Shown piece by piece: positions 27,328 to 37,147 of a DNA stretch of 64,000 nt. Positions within the stretch are counted from its first letter, which is position 1. Each line of letters opens with the position of its first letter. The notes beneath the pieces are model-generated. The model was not told the origin of the DNA. It searched no databases and saw only the letters and a list, made by a program, of their open reading frames with translations. The DNA comes from Flavobacterium seoulense (GTDB lineage Bacteria > Bacteroidota > Bacteroidia > Flavobacteriales > Flavobacteriaceae): the NCBI RefSeq assembly GCF_000695795.1, contig NZ_JNCA01000014.1:1-64000 (forward strand). Reading direction: 5' to 3'. Position numbers and translations under genes: made by a program.

Positions 27328-27948
27328 TTAATTGTTTTTTATAGCTTTCTCAAAAGGCAAACGCTGTAAAATACTTCTTCCCAGAGTTACTTCATCGGCA
27401 TATTCTAATTCGTCTCCCACAGCAATTCCGCGTGCAATTGTTGAAATTATAATTCCTGAATCAGCGATTTGCTTGTAAATATAAAAATTGGTCGTATCTC
27501 CTTCCATCGTAGAACTCAATGCAAAAATAACCTCAGTCAATTGCCCCGATTTTACTTTCTCAACTAAACTGGAAATCTTTAACTGACTAGGCCCAACTCC
27601 ATCAATTGGCGAAATTTTTCCACCCAAAACATGATAAATACCTTTAAACTGCCCAGTATTTTCAATTGCCATTACATCGCGAATATCTTCAACAACACAT
27701 ACTAACTGATGATTTCTGTTTTTATTACTACAAATTTCACAAATAGCTGTATCTGAAATATTATGACAGCTTTCGCAAAACTTAATTTCCTCACGCATAT
27801 TTACTAATGCCTGAGTCAAAAAACTCGTCTGTTCTTTAGGCTGTTTCAACAAATGCAATACTAATCGCAAAGCCGTTCTTTTTCCTATTCCCGGCAATTG
27901 CGAAATTTCATTTACTGCTTTTTCTAATAATTTTGAAGAAAATTCCAT
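27328..27948 (-). CDS. recR: Recombination protein RecR
   Basis: The 206-residue protein has a helix-hairpin-helix start ([17 protein letters not shown]), a four-cysteine zinc finger (C-x2-C ... C-x2-C in [16 protein letters not shown]) and a Toprim domain ([14 protein letters not shown]). RecR works with RecF/RecO in loading RecA at gaps. The length is normal. It is transcribed from its own promoter: TACATTTG at 27954-27961 ends 5 nt before the ATG, so the mRNA is probably leaderless. A strong terminator (27999-28032) separates it from the gene upstream. Confidence 0.96.
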   Translation of the reverse strand: MEFSSKLLEKAVNEISQLPGIGKRTALRLVLHLLKQPKEQTSFLTQALVNMREEIKFCESCHNISDTAICEICSNKNRNHQLVCVVEDIRDVMAIENTGQFKGIYHVLGGKISPIDGVGPSQLKISSLVEKVKSGQLTEVIFALSSTMEGDTTNFYIYKQIADSGIIISTIARGIAVGDELEYADEVTLGRSILQRLPFEKAIKNN

Positions 27949-27953
27949 AGTTG

Positions 27954-27961
27954 CAAATGTA
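27954..27961 (-). promoter_or_regulatory. -7 element immediately before recR
   Basis: TACATTTG fits TAnnTTTG exactly and is only 5 nt from the recR ATG. Transcription would then start at or beside the start codon. No TTG is present at the -33 distance. Confidence 0.5.
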
Positions 27962-27998
27962 GCGATTTGTTATTTGAAATTAATATAAATCATCAAAA

Positions 27999-28032
27999 TG
28001 AAAAAAGCCATTTTCATAACAAAAACGGCTTT
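27999..28032 (-). terminator. Intrinsic terminator of the CoA-binding protein gene
   Basis: On the minus strand AAAGCCGTTTT pairs with AAAATGGCTTT (11 pairs, one G-U; arms 28022-28032 and 28004-28014) around a 7-nt loop. A run of T follows. Confidence 0.85.
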
Positions 28033-28054
28033 ATAATTTTTAAAGTCAAATCGA

Positions 28055-28420
28055 TTAATATTGATTTGTAGCCAATAAAACTAAGGTACAGGCAACATCA
28101 ACTTTTATATTATTCAGTTCCAAAAGTTGGTACAACTCCGGATTTTCAGTTCCGGGATTAAAGATTACACGTTTTGGCTGCGCTTCAACTATATAATTAT
28201 AATAATCACGTTGGTTTTTTGGATTTAAATACAAAGTAACGGTATCAATATTTTTAACAGGAACAGCTTTAGTATATATTTTCACCCCTGCAACTTCTCC
28301 TTGATTCTGACCAATAGCCAGTACCGTATGTCCTTTTTGCGTTAACATATTTATAGCTTTATAAGCATATCTGTCAGGTTTTGTCGTCGCTCCTAAAACT
28401 AAAGTTTTTTTGTTTTTCAT
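28055..28420 (-). CDS. CoA-binding domain protein (YccU-like)
   Basis: The 121-residue protein is a single CoA_binding_2 Rossmann domain: TLVLGATTKPDRYAYKA near the N-terminus, the GHTVLAIGQN strand, TVTLYLNPKNQ and IFNPGTENPELYQLL. It resembles YccU-type proteins that bind CoA. The biological role is not known. It has its own -7 element and a terminator, so it is probably a single-gene transcript. No partner is evident among the neighbours (recR and ctlX). Confidence 0.85.
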   Translation of the reverse strand: MKNKKTLVLGATTKPDRYAYKAINMLTQKGHTVLAIGQNQGEVAGVKIYTKAVPVKNIDTVTLYLNPKNQRDYYNYIVEAQPKRVIFNPGTENPELYQLLELNNIKVDVACTLVLLATNQY

Positions 28421-28436
28421 TTGTTCATTATTTCTA

Positions 28437-28444
28437 CAAATGTA
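28437..28444 (-). promoter_or_regulatory. -7 element before the CoA-binding protein gene
   Basis: TACATTTG on the minus strand ends 16 nt before the ATG at 28420. A -33 TTG was not found at the usual distance. Confidence 0.45.
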
Positions 28445-28514
28445 CTCAAATAGATTTTAAATAAGTGAGTACTTTAGTGTATCGCTTTTCGAAAGCAATA
28501 TTCGACTATTTTTT

Positions 28515-29450
28515 TTATCCTCTTGGAAGAAAAATTTCAGCCATCATACATCTAGCACTTCCACCGCCACAAGTTTCAATTGTTTGCAAATTGGAACTCA
28601 AAATAGCAGCATGTTTTTCTATTTGCTTTTTTTGTCCTGCATTTAACGATTCCAAAGCGGTCGAACTCATTATGACATATCGTTTATCATCAGCTCCTGA
28701 AAGTTCGAGAATGTTCCCTGCAAAATCAGCAACTTGTTTTTCGCTAATCAAAATAATTTCTTTTCCACTGGTTCTTAGATTATCCAAAACCATTTTTCGT
28801 TCCTGTTTATCAGTAATCATATCAGCACAAATTATTGCAAAATCCTGCCCGATACTCATCATAACATTAGTATGGTAAACTAACTTTTGCTTTCCATCAA
28901 CCGTATGAAAAGCTTCAAAAATCACAGGAGCATAATCAAAATCCTCACAGAATTCTATAAAAAGTTCTTCATTAGCTCTTGGAGACAAAGCGCAATAAGC
29001 TGTCGAATTTGCCCTGTCCAAAACCATACTACCTGTTCCTTCAAGAAAAATTTCTTCTTCTTCCGCCGAAGTAAAATCAATACTATTTTCGATTACAAAA
29101 CCTTTTTCTTCGAGAATATCTAAAATATCCTCCCGACGTTCGGCCCTGCGATTTTCAGCAAACATAGGATATAAAACCACATCCCCATTATCATGAAATG
29201 AAATCCAGTTGTTTGGAAAAATACTATCCGGAGTATCTCTATCCAAAGTATCATCGACTACAACCACATCAACCCCTACTTCCTGCAACTGATTTACTAA
29301 AGCATCAAATTCTTGTTGCGCTTTAGCATTTACAGCAGCAGGCAACATTCCGTTTAATTCTTTTTGGAAATGATTATTGACAATGGTTTGCTCATTCATT
29401 CGAAAAGCTACCGGACGAATCATTAAAACTGAATTAGTTACTTGTTTCAT
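28515..29450 (-). CDS. ctlX: Citrulline/arginine-type amidinohydrolase CtlX
   Basis: The protein of about 311 residues belongs to the arginine deiminase/amidinotransferase fold, CtlX group. Visible are NNWISFHDNGDVVLYPM (substrate loop), the acidic EGTGSMVLD, a catalytic His in VYHTNVMM and the catalytic cysteine C301 in GGGSARCM near the C-terminus. CtlX-type enzymes hydrolyse citrulline-like ureido compounds. The true substrate here cannot be assigned by motif. A GTG nine bases upstream is in frame, but ATG at 29448-29450 (MKQVTNSV) is the better start. A -7 box lies at 29479-29486. Confidence 0.85.
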   Translation of the reverse strand: MKQVTNSVLMIRPVAFRMNEQTIVNNHFQKELNGMLPAAVNAKAQQEFDALVNQLQEVGVDVVVVDDTLDRDTPDSIFPNNWISFHDNGDVVLYPMFAENRRAERREDILDILEEKGFVIENSIDFTSAEEEEIFLEGTGSMVLDRANSTAYCALSPRANEELFIEFCEDFDYAPVIFEAFHTVDGKQKLVYHTNVMMSIGQDFAIICADMITDKQERKMVLDNLRTSGKEIILISEKQVADFAGNILELSGADDKRYVIMSSTALESLNAGQKKQIEKHAAILSSNLQTIETCGGGSARCMMAEIFLPRG

Positions 29451-29478
29451 TTTGTTCACTATTATTTATTGCTTATTC

Positions 29479-29486
29479 CAAAGATA
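29479..29486 (-). promoter_or_regulatory. -7 element before ctlX
   Basis: TATCTTTG fits TAnnTTTG and lies 28 nt before the ctlX ATG. Its first base touches the T run of the gltA terminator, so termination and initiation are packed together. Confidence 0.45.
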
Positions 29487-29515
29487 AAAAAAGCTCCACT
29501 TTTCAGTGAAGCTTT
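29486..29515 (-). terminator. Intrinsic terminator of gltA
   Basis: On the minus strand AAAGCTTCACT (29515-29505) pairs with AGTGGAGCTTT (29500-29490): 11 pairs with one G-U and a GAAA tetraloop, followed by a T run. Confidence 0.9.
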
Positions 29516-29534
29516 CATTTAATATAACTTATAA

Positions 29535-30812
29535 TTATACTGGTTTTTTAAACTCTCTTAACGGAGATCCAGTGTAAACTTGTCTTGGTCTTCCAATTGG
29601 TTCTTTGTTTTCACGCATTTCTTTCCATTGTGCGATCCAACCTGGTAATCTTCCAATAGCAAACATTACTGTAAACATATCAGTAGGAATTCCTAATGCT
29701 CTGTAGATAATTCCAGAATAGAAATCTACGTTTGGATATAAGTTTCTAGCTTTGAAATATTCATCCTCTAAAGCTGCTGCTTCTAATTTTTTAGCAATTT
29801 CTAAAATTGGATCATCAACACCTAAAGTTCCTAAAACTTCATTAGCTGCTTTTTTAATAATTTTAGCACGAGGATCGAAGTTTTTGTAAACTCTGTGTCC
29901 GAATCCCATTAATCTAAATGGATCGTTTTTATCTTTTGCTTTAGCTAAATACTTTTCAGTATCACCGCCATTTTGGTGAATTTCTTCTAACATTTCTAAC
30001 ACTGCCTGATTAGCACCTCCGTGTAAAGGCCCCCATAAAGCAGAAACTCCAGCAGAAATAGAAGCAAATAAACCAGCGTGAGAAGAACCAACCATTCTTA
30101 CTGTAGAAGTAGAACAGTTTTGTTCGTGATCAGCATGTAAAATAAATAATTTATCAAGTGCTTCAGTAACCACAGAACTTAATTTATACGGTTCCGTTGG
30201 TAATGCAAACATCAAGTTCATGAAATTCTCAACATATCCTTTAGTATTATCGTAATAATTTAAAGGATAGCCCATTGATTTTCTGTAAGTCCAAGTTGCA
30301 ATAACCAAGAATTTACCCATAGTTTTACAAACTGCCTGGTACAATTCTTTTTCATTCTCAACATTTACGGATTTAGGATTAAAAGCAGTTAAAGCACTTG
30401 TTAAAGCAGCTAAAACTCCCATTGGGTGAGCTGTTTTAGGAAAACCATCAATAATGCCTTTCATCTCCTCATTTACTAAGCTATGCTTTCTGATGTCTGT
30501 TTCAAATTGTTGCAATTGAGCAGCTGTTGGCAATTCACCAAAAATTAAAAGATAAGAAACTTCTAAAAAGTTAGCATTGTCTGCTAAATCCTCGATAGCA
30601 TATCCTCTATAACGTAAAATTCCTAATTCTCCATCTAAGAAAGTAATTCCACTAGTACAAGAACCTGAATTTTTATAACCCGGATCAATAGTGATTGCCC
30701 CTGTTAAATCTCTTAACTTGTTAATATTGATTGCTTCTTCGTTTTCACTTCCTTTAATAACAGGAAACTCATACTTCTTGCCATCAATTTCTAATATAGC
30801 TGTTTTTGACAT
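29535..30812 (-). CDS. gltA: Citrate synthase
   Basis: The 425-residue protein is a type II (hexameric, E. coli-like) citrate synthase. Visible are GSCTSGITFLDGELGILRYRG near residue 50, the HADHEQNCSTSTVR segment, the LWGPLHGGANQAVL loop with the catalytic His, and GFGHRVYKNFDPRA. It condenses oxaloacetate with acetyl-CoA to enter the TCA cycle. A -7 element TAGATTTG (30850-30857) lies 37 nt upstream and a strong terminator follows at 29486-29515, so it is probably monocistronic. Confidence 0.97.
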   Translation of the reverse strand: MSKTAILEIDGKKYEFPVIKGSENEEAININKLRDLTGAITIDPGYKNSGSCTSGITFLDGELGILRYRGYAIEDLADNANFLEVSYLLIFGELPTAAQLQQFETDIRKHSLVNEEMKGIIDGFPKTAHPMGVLAALTSALTAFNPKSVNVENEKELYQAVCKTMGKFLVIATWTYRKSMGYPLNYYDNTKGYVENFMNLMFALPTEPYKLSSVVTEALDKLFILHADHEQNCSTSTVRMVGSSHAGLFASISAGVSALWGPLHGGANQAVLEMLEEIHQNGGDTEKYLAKAKDKNDPFRLMGFGHRVYKNFDPRAKIIKKAANEVLGTLGVDDPILEIAKKLEAAALEDEYFKARNLYPNVDFYSGIIYRALGIPTDMFTVMFAIGRLPGWIAQWKEMRENKEPIGRPRQVYTGSPLREFKKPV

Positions 30813-30849
30813 AATAATTTGAAATAATTCTTTACACTTAATAATTTAC

Positions 30850-30857
30850 CAAATCTA
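30850..30857 (-). promoter_or_regulatory. -7 element before gltA
   Basis: TAGATTTG on the minus strand fits TAnnTTTG. A clear -33 TTG was not seen, so this is a partial match. Confidence 0.4.
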
Positions 30858-30908
30858 AGGATAATAACGTTAATTAAAAAGAGAAAAAATCAGTGATATT
30901 GTTAAATT

Positions 30909-30943
30909 TAAATAAAAAGCCATTCGCTAAAAAACGAATGGCT
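30909..30943 (-). terminator. Intrinsic terminator of eno
   Basis: On the minus strand AGCCATTCG (30943-30935) pairs perfectly with CGAATGGCT (30926-30918) around an 8-nt loop. TTTTATTT follows. Confidence 0.9.
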
Positions 30944-30968
30944 GTTAAAAAGAACAAATACTATGTTC

Positions 30969-32267
<1,299 letters not shown>

Positions 32268-32289
32268 TTAGTTTTTAAATTTTCGGTTA

Positions 32290-32297
32290 CAAATATA
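32290..32297 (-). promoter_or_regulatory. -7 element before eno
   Basis: TATATTTG on the minus strand lies 28 nt before the eno ATG and fits TAnnTTTG. A TTTG upstream is too close (12 nt) to be a normal -33 box. Confidence 0.45.
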
Positions 32298-32420
32298 TTC
32301 TAAGTTTTTCAAACAGCGTATTTATTTTTTTAATCTTATCAACGAAAACGTTATAAAAACTTTTTTTAAACATAATTTAAAATAAAGTTTACAAATTAAA
32401 AACAATACCAAAACTTAGAG

Positions 32421-32452
32421 CAAAAAATAGGCTAAGCAAAACTGCTTAGCCT
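32421..32452 (-). terminator. Intrinsic terminator of carA
   Basis: On the minus strand AGGCTAAGCA (32452-32443) pairs perfectly with TGCTTAGCCT (32438-32429) around a GTTT loop. ATTTTTT follows. Confidence 0.92.
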
Positions 32453-32468
32453 TATGATCTTAAAAAGA

Positions 32469-33569
32469 TTATTTTTTTAGACTCTCTACAAATTGATCAA
32501 ACAAATAAGAAGAATCATGAGGACCCGGACTTGCCTCTGGGTGATACTGAACTGAAAAACAGTTTTTATTTTTCATTCTCATACCACCAACGGTACCATC
32601 ATTTAAGTGAAGATGCGTAATTTCCATCTCCGGATTAGCTTCTAACTCTTCTCTATTCACTGCAAAACCGTGATTTTGAGAAGTAATCTCTCCTTTTCCT
32701 GTAATAACATTAATTACCGGATGATTAATTCCACGGTGACCGTTAAACATTTTATAAGTCGAAATTCCATTTGCTAAACCAATCACTTGGTGACCTAAAC
32801 AAATTCCGAATACTGGTTTGTTATTAGCCAAAATTTCCTTTGCAATTGCAATAGCACCATCTAAAGGTTCCGGATCACCAGGACCATTTGAAAGGAAGAA
32901 ACCATCAGGATTAAACGAATCCATATCAGCATAAGAAGCATCATAAGGAAACACTTTAATATAACAATCTCTTTTAGCTAAATTGCGAAGAATATTCGTT
33001 TTAATACCTAAATCCAAGGCTGAAACTTTGTATTTTGCATTTTCATCTCCGTAGAAATAAGGCTCTTTAGTTGAAACTGTTGAAGCCAGCTCTAAACCTT
33101 TCATATCAGGTACGCTAGCCAAAGCAGCTTTTAATTCTTCAATAGGAGTATCATCTGTACAAATAACAGAATTCATCGCTCCATTTTCTCTAATATAACT
33201 TACTAATGCACGAGTATCAACATCAGAGATACAGATTAAATTGTGCTTTGTAAAATAATCTTCTAAACTACCAGAAGCATCTTCTCTTGAATAGTTAAAA
33301 CTGAAATTTTTACAAACCAAACCAGCAATTTTAATTCCGTTTGATTCTACTTCATTGTCATTAACGCCATAATTCCCAATGTGCGGATTAGTGGCAACCA
33401 TAATTTGTCCATAATAAGATGGATCAGTGAAAATTTCCTGATAACCAGTCATTCCTGTGTTAAAACAAACTTCACCAAAAGTGGTTCCGCTGATTCCGAT
33501 AGATTTTCCGTGGAATATAGTTCCGTCACTTAATAAAAGGATGGCGCTTTTTCGTGTTGTGTATTTCAT
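32469..33569 (-). CDS. carA: Carbamoyl-phosphate synthase small subunit
   Basis: The 366-residue protein has the CarA N-terminal domain (FGEVCFNTGMTGYQEI, 31-46) and a class I glutaminase domain with nucleophile C257 (GICLGHQ) and H343/E345 (YHPE). It hydrolyses glutamine to feed ammonia to CarB for arginine and pyrimidine synthesis. carB is not in the window. It has a well-matched promoter (TTG 33616-33618, 20 nt, TAAATTTG 33588-33595) and its own terminator. It lies just downstream of the ribosomal cluster. Confidence 0.97.
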   Translation of the reverse strand: MKYTTRKSAILLLSDGTIFHGKSIGISGTTFGEVCFNTGMTGYQEIFTDPSYYGQIMVATNPHIGNYGVNDNEVESNGIKIAGLVCKNFSFNYSREDASGSLEDYFTKHNLICISDVDTRALVSYIRENGAMNSVICTDDTPIEELKAALASVPDMKGLELASTVSTKEPYFYGDENAKYKVSALDLGIKTNILRNLAKRDCYIKVFPYDASYADMDSFNPDGFFLSNGPGDPEPLDGAIAIAKEILANNKPVFGICLGHQVIGLANGISTYKMFNGHRGINHPVINVITGKGEITSQNHGFAVNREELEANPEMEITHLHLNDGTVGGMRMKNKNCFSVQYHPEASPGPHDSSYLFDQFVESLKK

Positions 33570-33587
33570 TTGTTGTTAAATATGGTG

Positions 33588-33618
33588 CAAATTTAATTCA
33601 TTAAAGCAGTGAAAGCAA
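33588..33618 (-). promoter_or_regulatory. Promoter of carA
   Basis: On the minus strand TTG (33618-33616), a 20-nt spacer and TAAATTTG (33595-33588) match both Bacteroidota promoter elements. The -7 box ends 18 nt before the carA ATG. Confidence 0.75.
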
Positions 33619-33696
33619 CAATTTTAAAAATTATTTTAAAACAGCTATTTTTAGCTCTTTAAAAGCAACTCTCAGCTACTCTATTTAATAAAAAGT

Positions 33697-33734
33697 CAAA
33701 AAAAAAGGATAAACTAAAAAAATAGTTTATCCTT
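33697..33734 (-). terminator. Intrinsic terminator at the end of the ribosomal cluster
   Basis: On the minus strand AAGGATAAACTA (33734-33723) pairs perfectly with TAGTTTATCCTT (33716-33705) around a 6-nt T loop, followed by a run of at least eight T. It marks the end of the transcript after rplQ. Confidence 0.93.
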
Positions 33735-33761
33735 GATTTTATTGAATGATTACTCTCATAA

Positions 33762-34259
33762 TTATTCAGCAGCTTCAGCAGTAGTATCAGTTTCAGCAGC
33801 TGGAGCTTCAGTAGCAGGAGCTGCTTCTTCAGCTTTTTTAGCTTTACCACCACGACGGCTTTTTGCTTTTTTAACTTCTTTTTTACCTCCGTTGTAAAGT
33901 TCATTGAAATCTACTAATTCGATCATTGCCATATCAGCATTATCTCCTAAACGATTTCCAACTTTAATGATACGAGTGTATCCTCCCGGACGGTCACCAA
34001 CTTTAGCAGCAACATCTCTGAACAAATCAGTTACAGCATATTTACTACGTAAGTTAGCAAAAACAATACGACGGTTGTGAGTCGTATCATTTTTAGATTT
34101 TGTTATAAGCGGCTCAACAAATTGTTTAAGCGCTTTAGCTTTAGCAACAGTAGTATTAATACGTTTGTGCTCGATAAGAGAACAAGCCATATTAGCTAAC
34201 ATAGATTTTCTATGTGCAGTCTGTCTGCTTAAGTGATTGAATTTTTTTCCGTGTCTCAT
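33762..34259 (-). CDS. rplQ: 50S ribosomal protein L17
   Basis: The 165-residue protein starts [20 protein letters not shown], diagnostic of L17. The core ends near residue 125 and is followed by a low-complexity tail of Lys, Arg, Ala, Glu and Thr that ends AAE, making it longer than E. coli L17 (127 residues). Such tails are usual in Bacteroidota. It is the last gene of the ribosomal cluster, 63 nt after rpoA, and is followed by a strong terminator. Confidence 0.97.
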   Translation of the reverse strand: MRHGKKFNHLSRQTAHRKSMLANMACSLIEHKRINTTVAKAKALKQFVEPLITKSKNDTTHNRRIVFANLRSKYAVTDLFRDVAAKVGDRPGGYTRIIKVGNRLGDNADMAMIELVDFNELYNGGKKEVKKAKSRRGGKAKKAEEAAPATEAPAAETDTTAEAAE

Positions 34260-34322
34260 GACATGCTTTTTTTAAACTTCATCTTGCTGCAATCCACTAT
34301 GGAGAGCAAAATATGAAGCAAA

Positions 34323-35315
34323 TTATTCTTTATCTAGTTTGTATTTCGCTAAATCCATTCCGAAAGTCAAATTCTTAACCGCTACAAGTTCATCTAGCTC
34401 TGTTAAAGATTTTTTACCGAAATTACGGAATTTCATTAGGTCATTTTTATTGAACGATACTAAATCACCAAGTGTATCAACTTCAGCCGCTTTCAAACAA
34501 TTTAAGGCTCTCACAGAAAGATCCATATCAACAAGCTTAGTTTTAAGCAATTGTCTCATATGTAATGATTCTTCATCATAAGATTCTGTTTGTGCAATCT
34601 CATCAGCCTCAAGTGTAATTCTTTCGTCAGAGAACAACATGAAATGGTGAATTAAAACCTTAGCAGCTTCAGTTAAAGCATCTTTTGGATTAATAGATCC
34701 ATCAGTTTTAATTTCAAAAACTAATTTTTCATAATCTGTTTTTTGCTCCACACGGAAGTTTTCGATTGCGTATTTTACATTCTTTACCGGAGTAAAGATT
34801 GAATCTGTAAAAATGGTTCCAATTGCAGCATTCTGTTTTTTGTTCTCCTCAGCAGGAACATATCCTCTACCTTTTTCAATTGTTAAATCAAGGTTCAATT
34901 TGATTTTACTATCTAAATTACAGATAACTAGTTCTGGATTTAAAACTTGGAAACCTGAAATGAATTTTTGAAAATCACCAGCTGTTAATTGATCTTTACC
35001 AGTAACTGAAATAGAAACTGACTCGTTATCAATATCTTCAATTTGACGTTTAAAACGTACTTGTTTTAGATTAAGGATGATTTCTGTTACATCCTCTACA
35101 ACTCCTGAAATAGTAGAAAACTCATGATCTACACCTTCTATGCGAACAGATGTAATTGCATAACCTTCCAATGCTGAAAGCAAAACTCTTCTAAGTGCAT
35201 TACCAACAGTCAATCCATAACCAGGCTCTAAAGGTCTAAATTCGAATTTACCTTCAAAATCGGTTGAATCGATCATGATAACTTTATCGGGCTTTTGAAA
35301 ATTAAATATTGCCAT
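34323..35315 (-). CDS. rpoA: RNA polymerase alpha subunit
   Basis: The 330-residue protein has the alpha-NTD assembly segment ([20 protein letters not shown], about 31-50), then a linker and the alpha-CTD ([20 protein letters not shown] segment from about 255: [19 protein letters not shown]) that contacts UP elements and activators. The length is normal. It lies 21 nt after rpsD and before rplQ, the standard alpha-operon order rpmJ-rpsM-rpsK-rpsD-rpoA-rplQ. Confidence 0.98.
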   Translation of the reverse strand: MAIFNFQKPDKVIMIDSTDFEGKFEFRPLEPGYGLTVGNALRRVLLSALEGYAITSVRIEGVDHEFSTISGVVEDVTEIILNLKQVRFKRQIEDIDNESVSISVTGKDQLTAGDFQKFISGFQVLNPELVICNLDSKIKLNLDLTIEKGRGYVPAEENKKQNAAIGTIFTDSIFTPVKNVKYAIENFRVEQKTDYEKLVFEIKTDGSINPKDALTEAAKVLIHHFMLFSDERITLEADEIAQTESYDEESLHMRQLLKTKLVDMDLSVRALNCLKAAEVDTLGDLVSFNKNDLMKFRNFGKKSLTELDELVAVKNLTFGMDLAKYKLDKE

Positions 35316-35336
35316 AAATTTCGACTAAGTCAATTA

Positions 35337-35942
35337 TTATTTGTTGTACAACTCTACGATTAATTGTTCTTTAATGTTTTCTGGAATTTGAAGTCTAGCA
35401 GGTACAGCTACGAAAGTACCTTCTTTAACGTCATTGTTCCAAGTAATCCATTCATAAACTTGACTTGAATTAGATAAAGAACGTTCGATAGCCTCTAAAG
35501 ATTTAGATTTTTCACGAACAGCAACTTTGTCACCAGGTTTAAGGTGGTAAGAAGGAATGTTTACAACTTCACCGTTAACAGTAATATGTCTGTGAGAAAC
35601 TAATTGTCTAGCACCTCTTCTAGAAGGAGCAACACCCATTCTAAATACTACGTTATCCAATCTTGCTTCACATAATTGTAAAAGAACCTCACCAGTAACA
35701 CCTTTAGTAGCTGATGCTTTTTTAAATAGGCCTCTGAATTGTTTTTCTAAAATTCCATAAGAATATTTAGCTTTTTGCTTTTCCATTAACTGGATAGCGT
35801 ACTCAGATTTTTTACCTCTTTTTTTAGCCATCCCGTGTTGTCCAGGAGGGTAATTTCTTTTTTCGAAAGATTTGTCATCTCCGAAGATTGCTTCGCCAAA
35901 TTTACGAGCAATTCTAGTTTTAGGACCAGTATATCTTGCCAT
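35337..35942 (-). CDS. rpsD: 30S ribosomal protein S4
   Basis: The 201-residue protein has the S4 N-terminal domain ([22 protein letters not shown]) and the S4 RNA-binding domain ([30 protein letters not shown]). The zinc cysteines of some S4 forms are absent. S4 starts 30S assembly and in several phyla represses its own operon. The 89-nt gap upstream can fold into a branched structure (35960-36011), a candidate feedback site. Confidence 0.98.
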   Translation of the reverse strand: MARYTGPKTRIARKFGEAIFGDDKSFEKRNYPPGQHGMAKKRGKKSEYAIQLMEKQKAKYSYGILEKQFRGLFKKASATKGVTGEVLLQLCEARLDNVVFRMGVAPSRRGARQLVSHRHITVNGEVVNIPSYHLKPGDKVAVREKSKSLEAIERSLSNSSQVYEWITWNNDVKEGTFVAVPARLQIPENIKEQLIVELYNK

Positions 35943-35959
35943 TTCTAATGAATTAATTA

Positions 35960-36011
35960 AGGTAGAGACTATGAATTCAGGTCATATCCTTCGATAATCG
36001 TGATTCTACCT
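35960..36011 (-). promoter_or_regulatory. Candidate structured leader of rpsD
   Basis: On the minus strand AGGTAGA (36011-36005) can pair with TCTACCT (35966-35960), closing a loop that holds a TATGA/TCATA hairpin (35986-35970) and a small CGA/TCG stem near 35990-36000. No promoter match was found, so this would be part of the polycistronic mRNA. An S4 feedback role is inferred only from position. Confidence 0.4.
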
Positions 36012-36031
36012 AGTTATACTTAAATTTAATA

Positions 36032-36415
36032 TTAAACTCTACGTCTCTTTGGAGGACGACAACCGTTGTGAGGCATTGGAGTAACGTCGATAATTTCAGT
36101 TACTTCGATTCCTCCGTTATGAATAGAACGGATAGCAGACTCACGTCCGTTTCCTGGTCCTTTTACATAAACCTTAACTTTTTTCAATCCTGCTTCAAGA
36201 GCTACTTTACTACAATCTTCAGCGGCCATTTGAGCTGCGTATGGAGTGTTCTTTTTAGAACCTCTAAATCCCATTTTACCAGCTGAAGACCAAGAAATAA
36301 CTTCACCTTTTTTGTTAGTCAAAGAAATGATGATGTTATTGAAGGTAGCAGAAATATGAGCTTCTCCCGTTGATTCAACGATAACTTTACGTTTTTTTGT
36401 AGTTGCCTTAGCCAT
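36032..36415 (-). CDS. rpsK: 30S ribosomal protein S11
   Basis: The 127-residue protein shows the S11 hallmarks [38 protein letters not shown] and the C-terminal [18 protein letters not shown]. It forms part of the platform of the 30S subunit near the Shine-Dalgarno helix contact. It lies 8 nt after rpsM. The length is normal. It ends 89 nt before rpsD. Confidence 0.98.
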   Translation of the reverse strand: MAKATTKKRKVIVESTGEAHISATFNNIIISLTNKKGEVISWSSAGKMGFRGSKKNTPYAAQMAAEDCSKVALEAGLKKVKVYVKGPGNGRESAIRSIHNGGIEVTEIIDVTPMPHNGCRPPKRRRV

Positions 36416-36423
36416 ATTACTTA

Positions 36424-36798
36424 TTATTTAGTTGCTTTTTTCTTGTTAGCAACAGTTTTTCTTTTACCTTTTCTAGTTCTAGAGTTGTTCTTAGTTCTTT
36501 GTCCTCTTAATGGAAGACCAGTTCTATGACGGATTCCTCTGTAACATCCGATATCCATTAAACGTTTGATGTTTAAAGATACTTCTGAACGTAATTCACC
36601 TTCAATTTTGAATGCTCCAACAGCCTCACGAATTGCTCCGATCTCGTCATCATTCCAATCTTGAACTTTTTTATCCTGGCTAACTTGAGCTTTCTCTAAA
36701 ATCTCTATAGCTCTACTTTTTCCTAATCCGAAGATATAGGTAAGTGCAATAACACCTCTCTTGTTTTTTGGGATATCTACCCCTGCTATTCTTGCCAT
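36424..36798 (-). CDS. rpsM: 30S ribosomal protein S13
   Basis: The 124-residue protein begins [20 protein letters not shown] and includes [22 protein letters not shown], the S13 signature. Its basic C-terminal tail ([15 protein letters not shown]) reaches the P-site tRNA. It lies 2 nt after rpmJ and 8 nt before rpsK, the standard order. Confidence 0.98.
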   Translation of the reverse strand: MARIAGVDIPKNKRGVIALTYIFGLGKSRAIEILEKAQVSQDKKVQDWNDDEIGAIREAVGAFKIEGELRSEVSLNIKRLMDIGCYRGIRHRTGLPLRGQRTKNNSRTRKGKRKTVANKKKATK

Positions 36799-36800
36799 AA

Positions 36801-36917
36801 TTATCCTTGTCTTTGTTTAAATCTAGGATTCTTTTTGTTTATTACGTATAATCTTCCTTTTCTACGTACGATAATGCACTCGGCACTTCTCTTTTTTACT
36901 GATGCTCTTACTTTCAT
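36801..36917 (-). CDS. rpmJ: 50S ribosomal protein L36 (zinc-free form)
   Basis: A 38-residue gene from ATG 36915-36917 to TAA 36801-36803 encodes [14 protein letters not shown]... ending PRFKQRQG, which is L36. Zinc-binding L36 has three Cys and one His; here only C14 remains and the other ligands are replaced, so this is the C-minus form. It sits between infA and rpsM in the standard order, with 10 nt and 2 nt gaps. It is too short for routine ORF cut-offs. Confidence 0.96.
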
Positions 36918-36927
36918 TGTAATATCT

Positions 36928-37143
36928 TTAATATCTATAAGTAATTCTTGCTTTAGACAAATCGTAAGGACTCATTTCTAATTTCACTTTATCACCAGGT
37001 AATAATTTGATGTAATGCATACGCATTTTTCCAGAAATATGAGCAATTACAACATGTCCGTTCTCTAATTCTACACGGAACATTGCATTAGATAATGCTT
37101 CAATGATTGATCCGTCTTGTTCTATTGCTGATTGTTTTGCCAT
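36928..37143 (-). CDS. infA: Translation initiation factor IF-1
   Basis: The 71-residue S1/OB-fold protein ([61 protein letters not shown]) is a full-length IF-1. It binds the 30S A site during initiation and supports IF-2 and IF-3. It lies 4 nt after secY and before rpmJ, as in many bacteria. Confidence 0.98.
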   Translation of the reverse strand: MAKQSAIEQDGSIIEALSNAMFRVELENGHVVIAHISGKMRMHYIKLLPGDKVKLEMSPYDLSKARITYRY

Positions 37144-37147
37144 AAAA

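Noticed and set aside
28465..28878. 137-residue plus-strand ORF opposite ctlX
   Set aside because: It is an antisense shadow of a well-conserved gene with no recognisable domain or start context.
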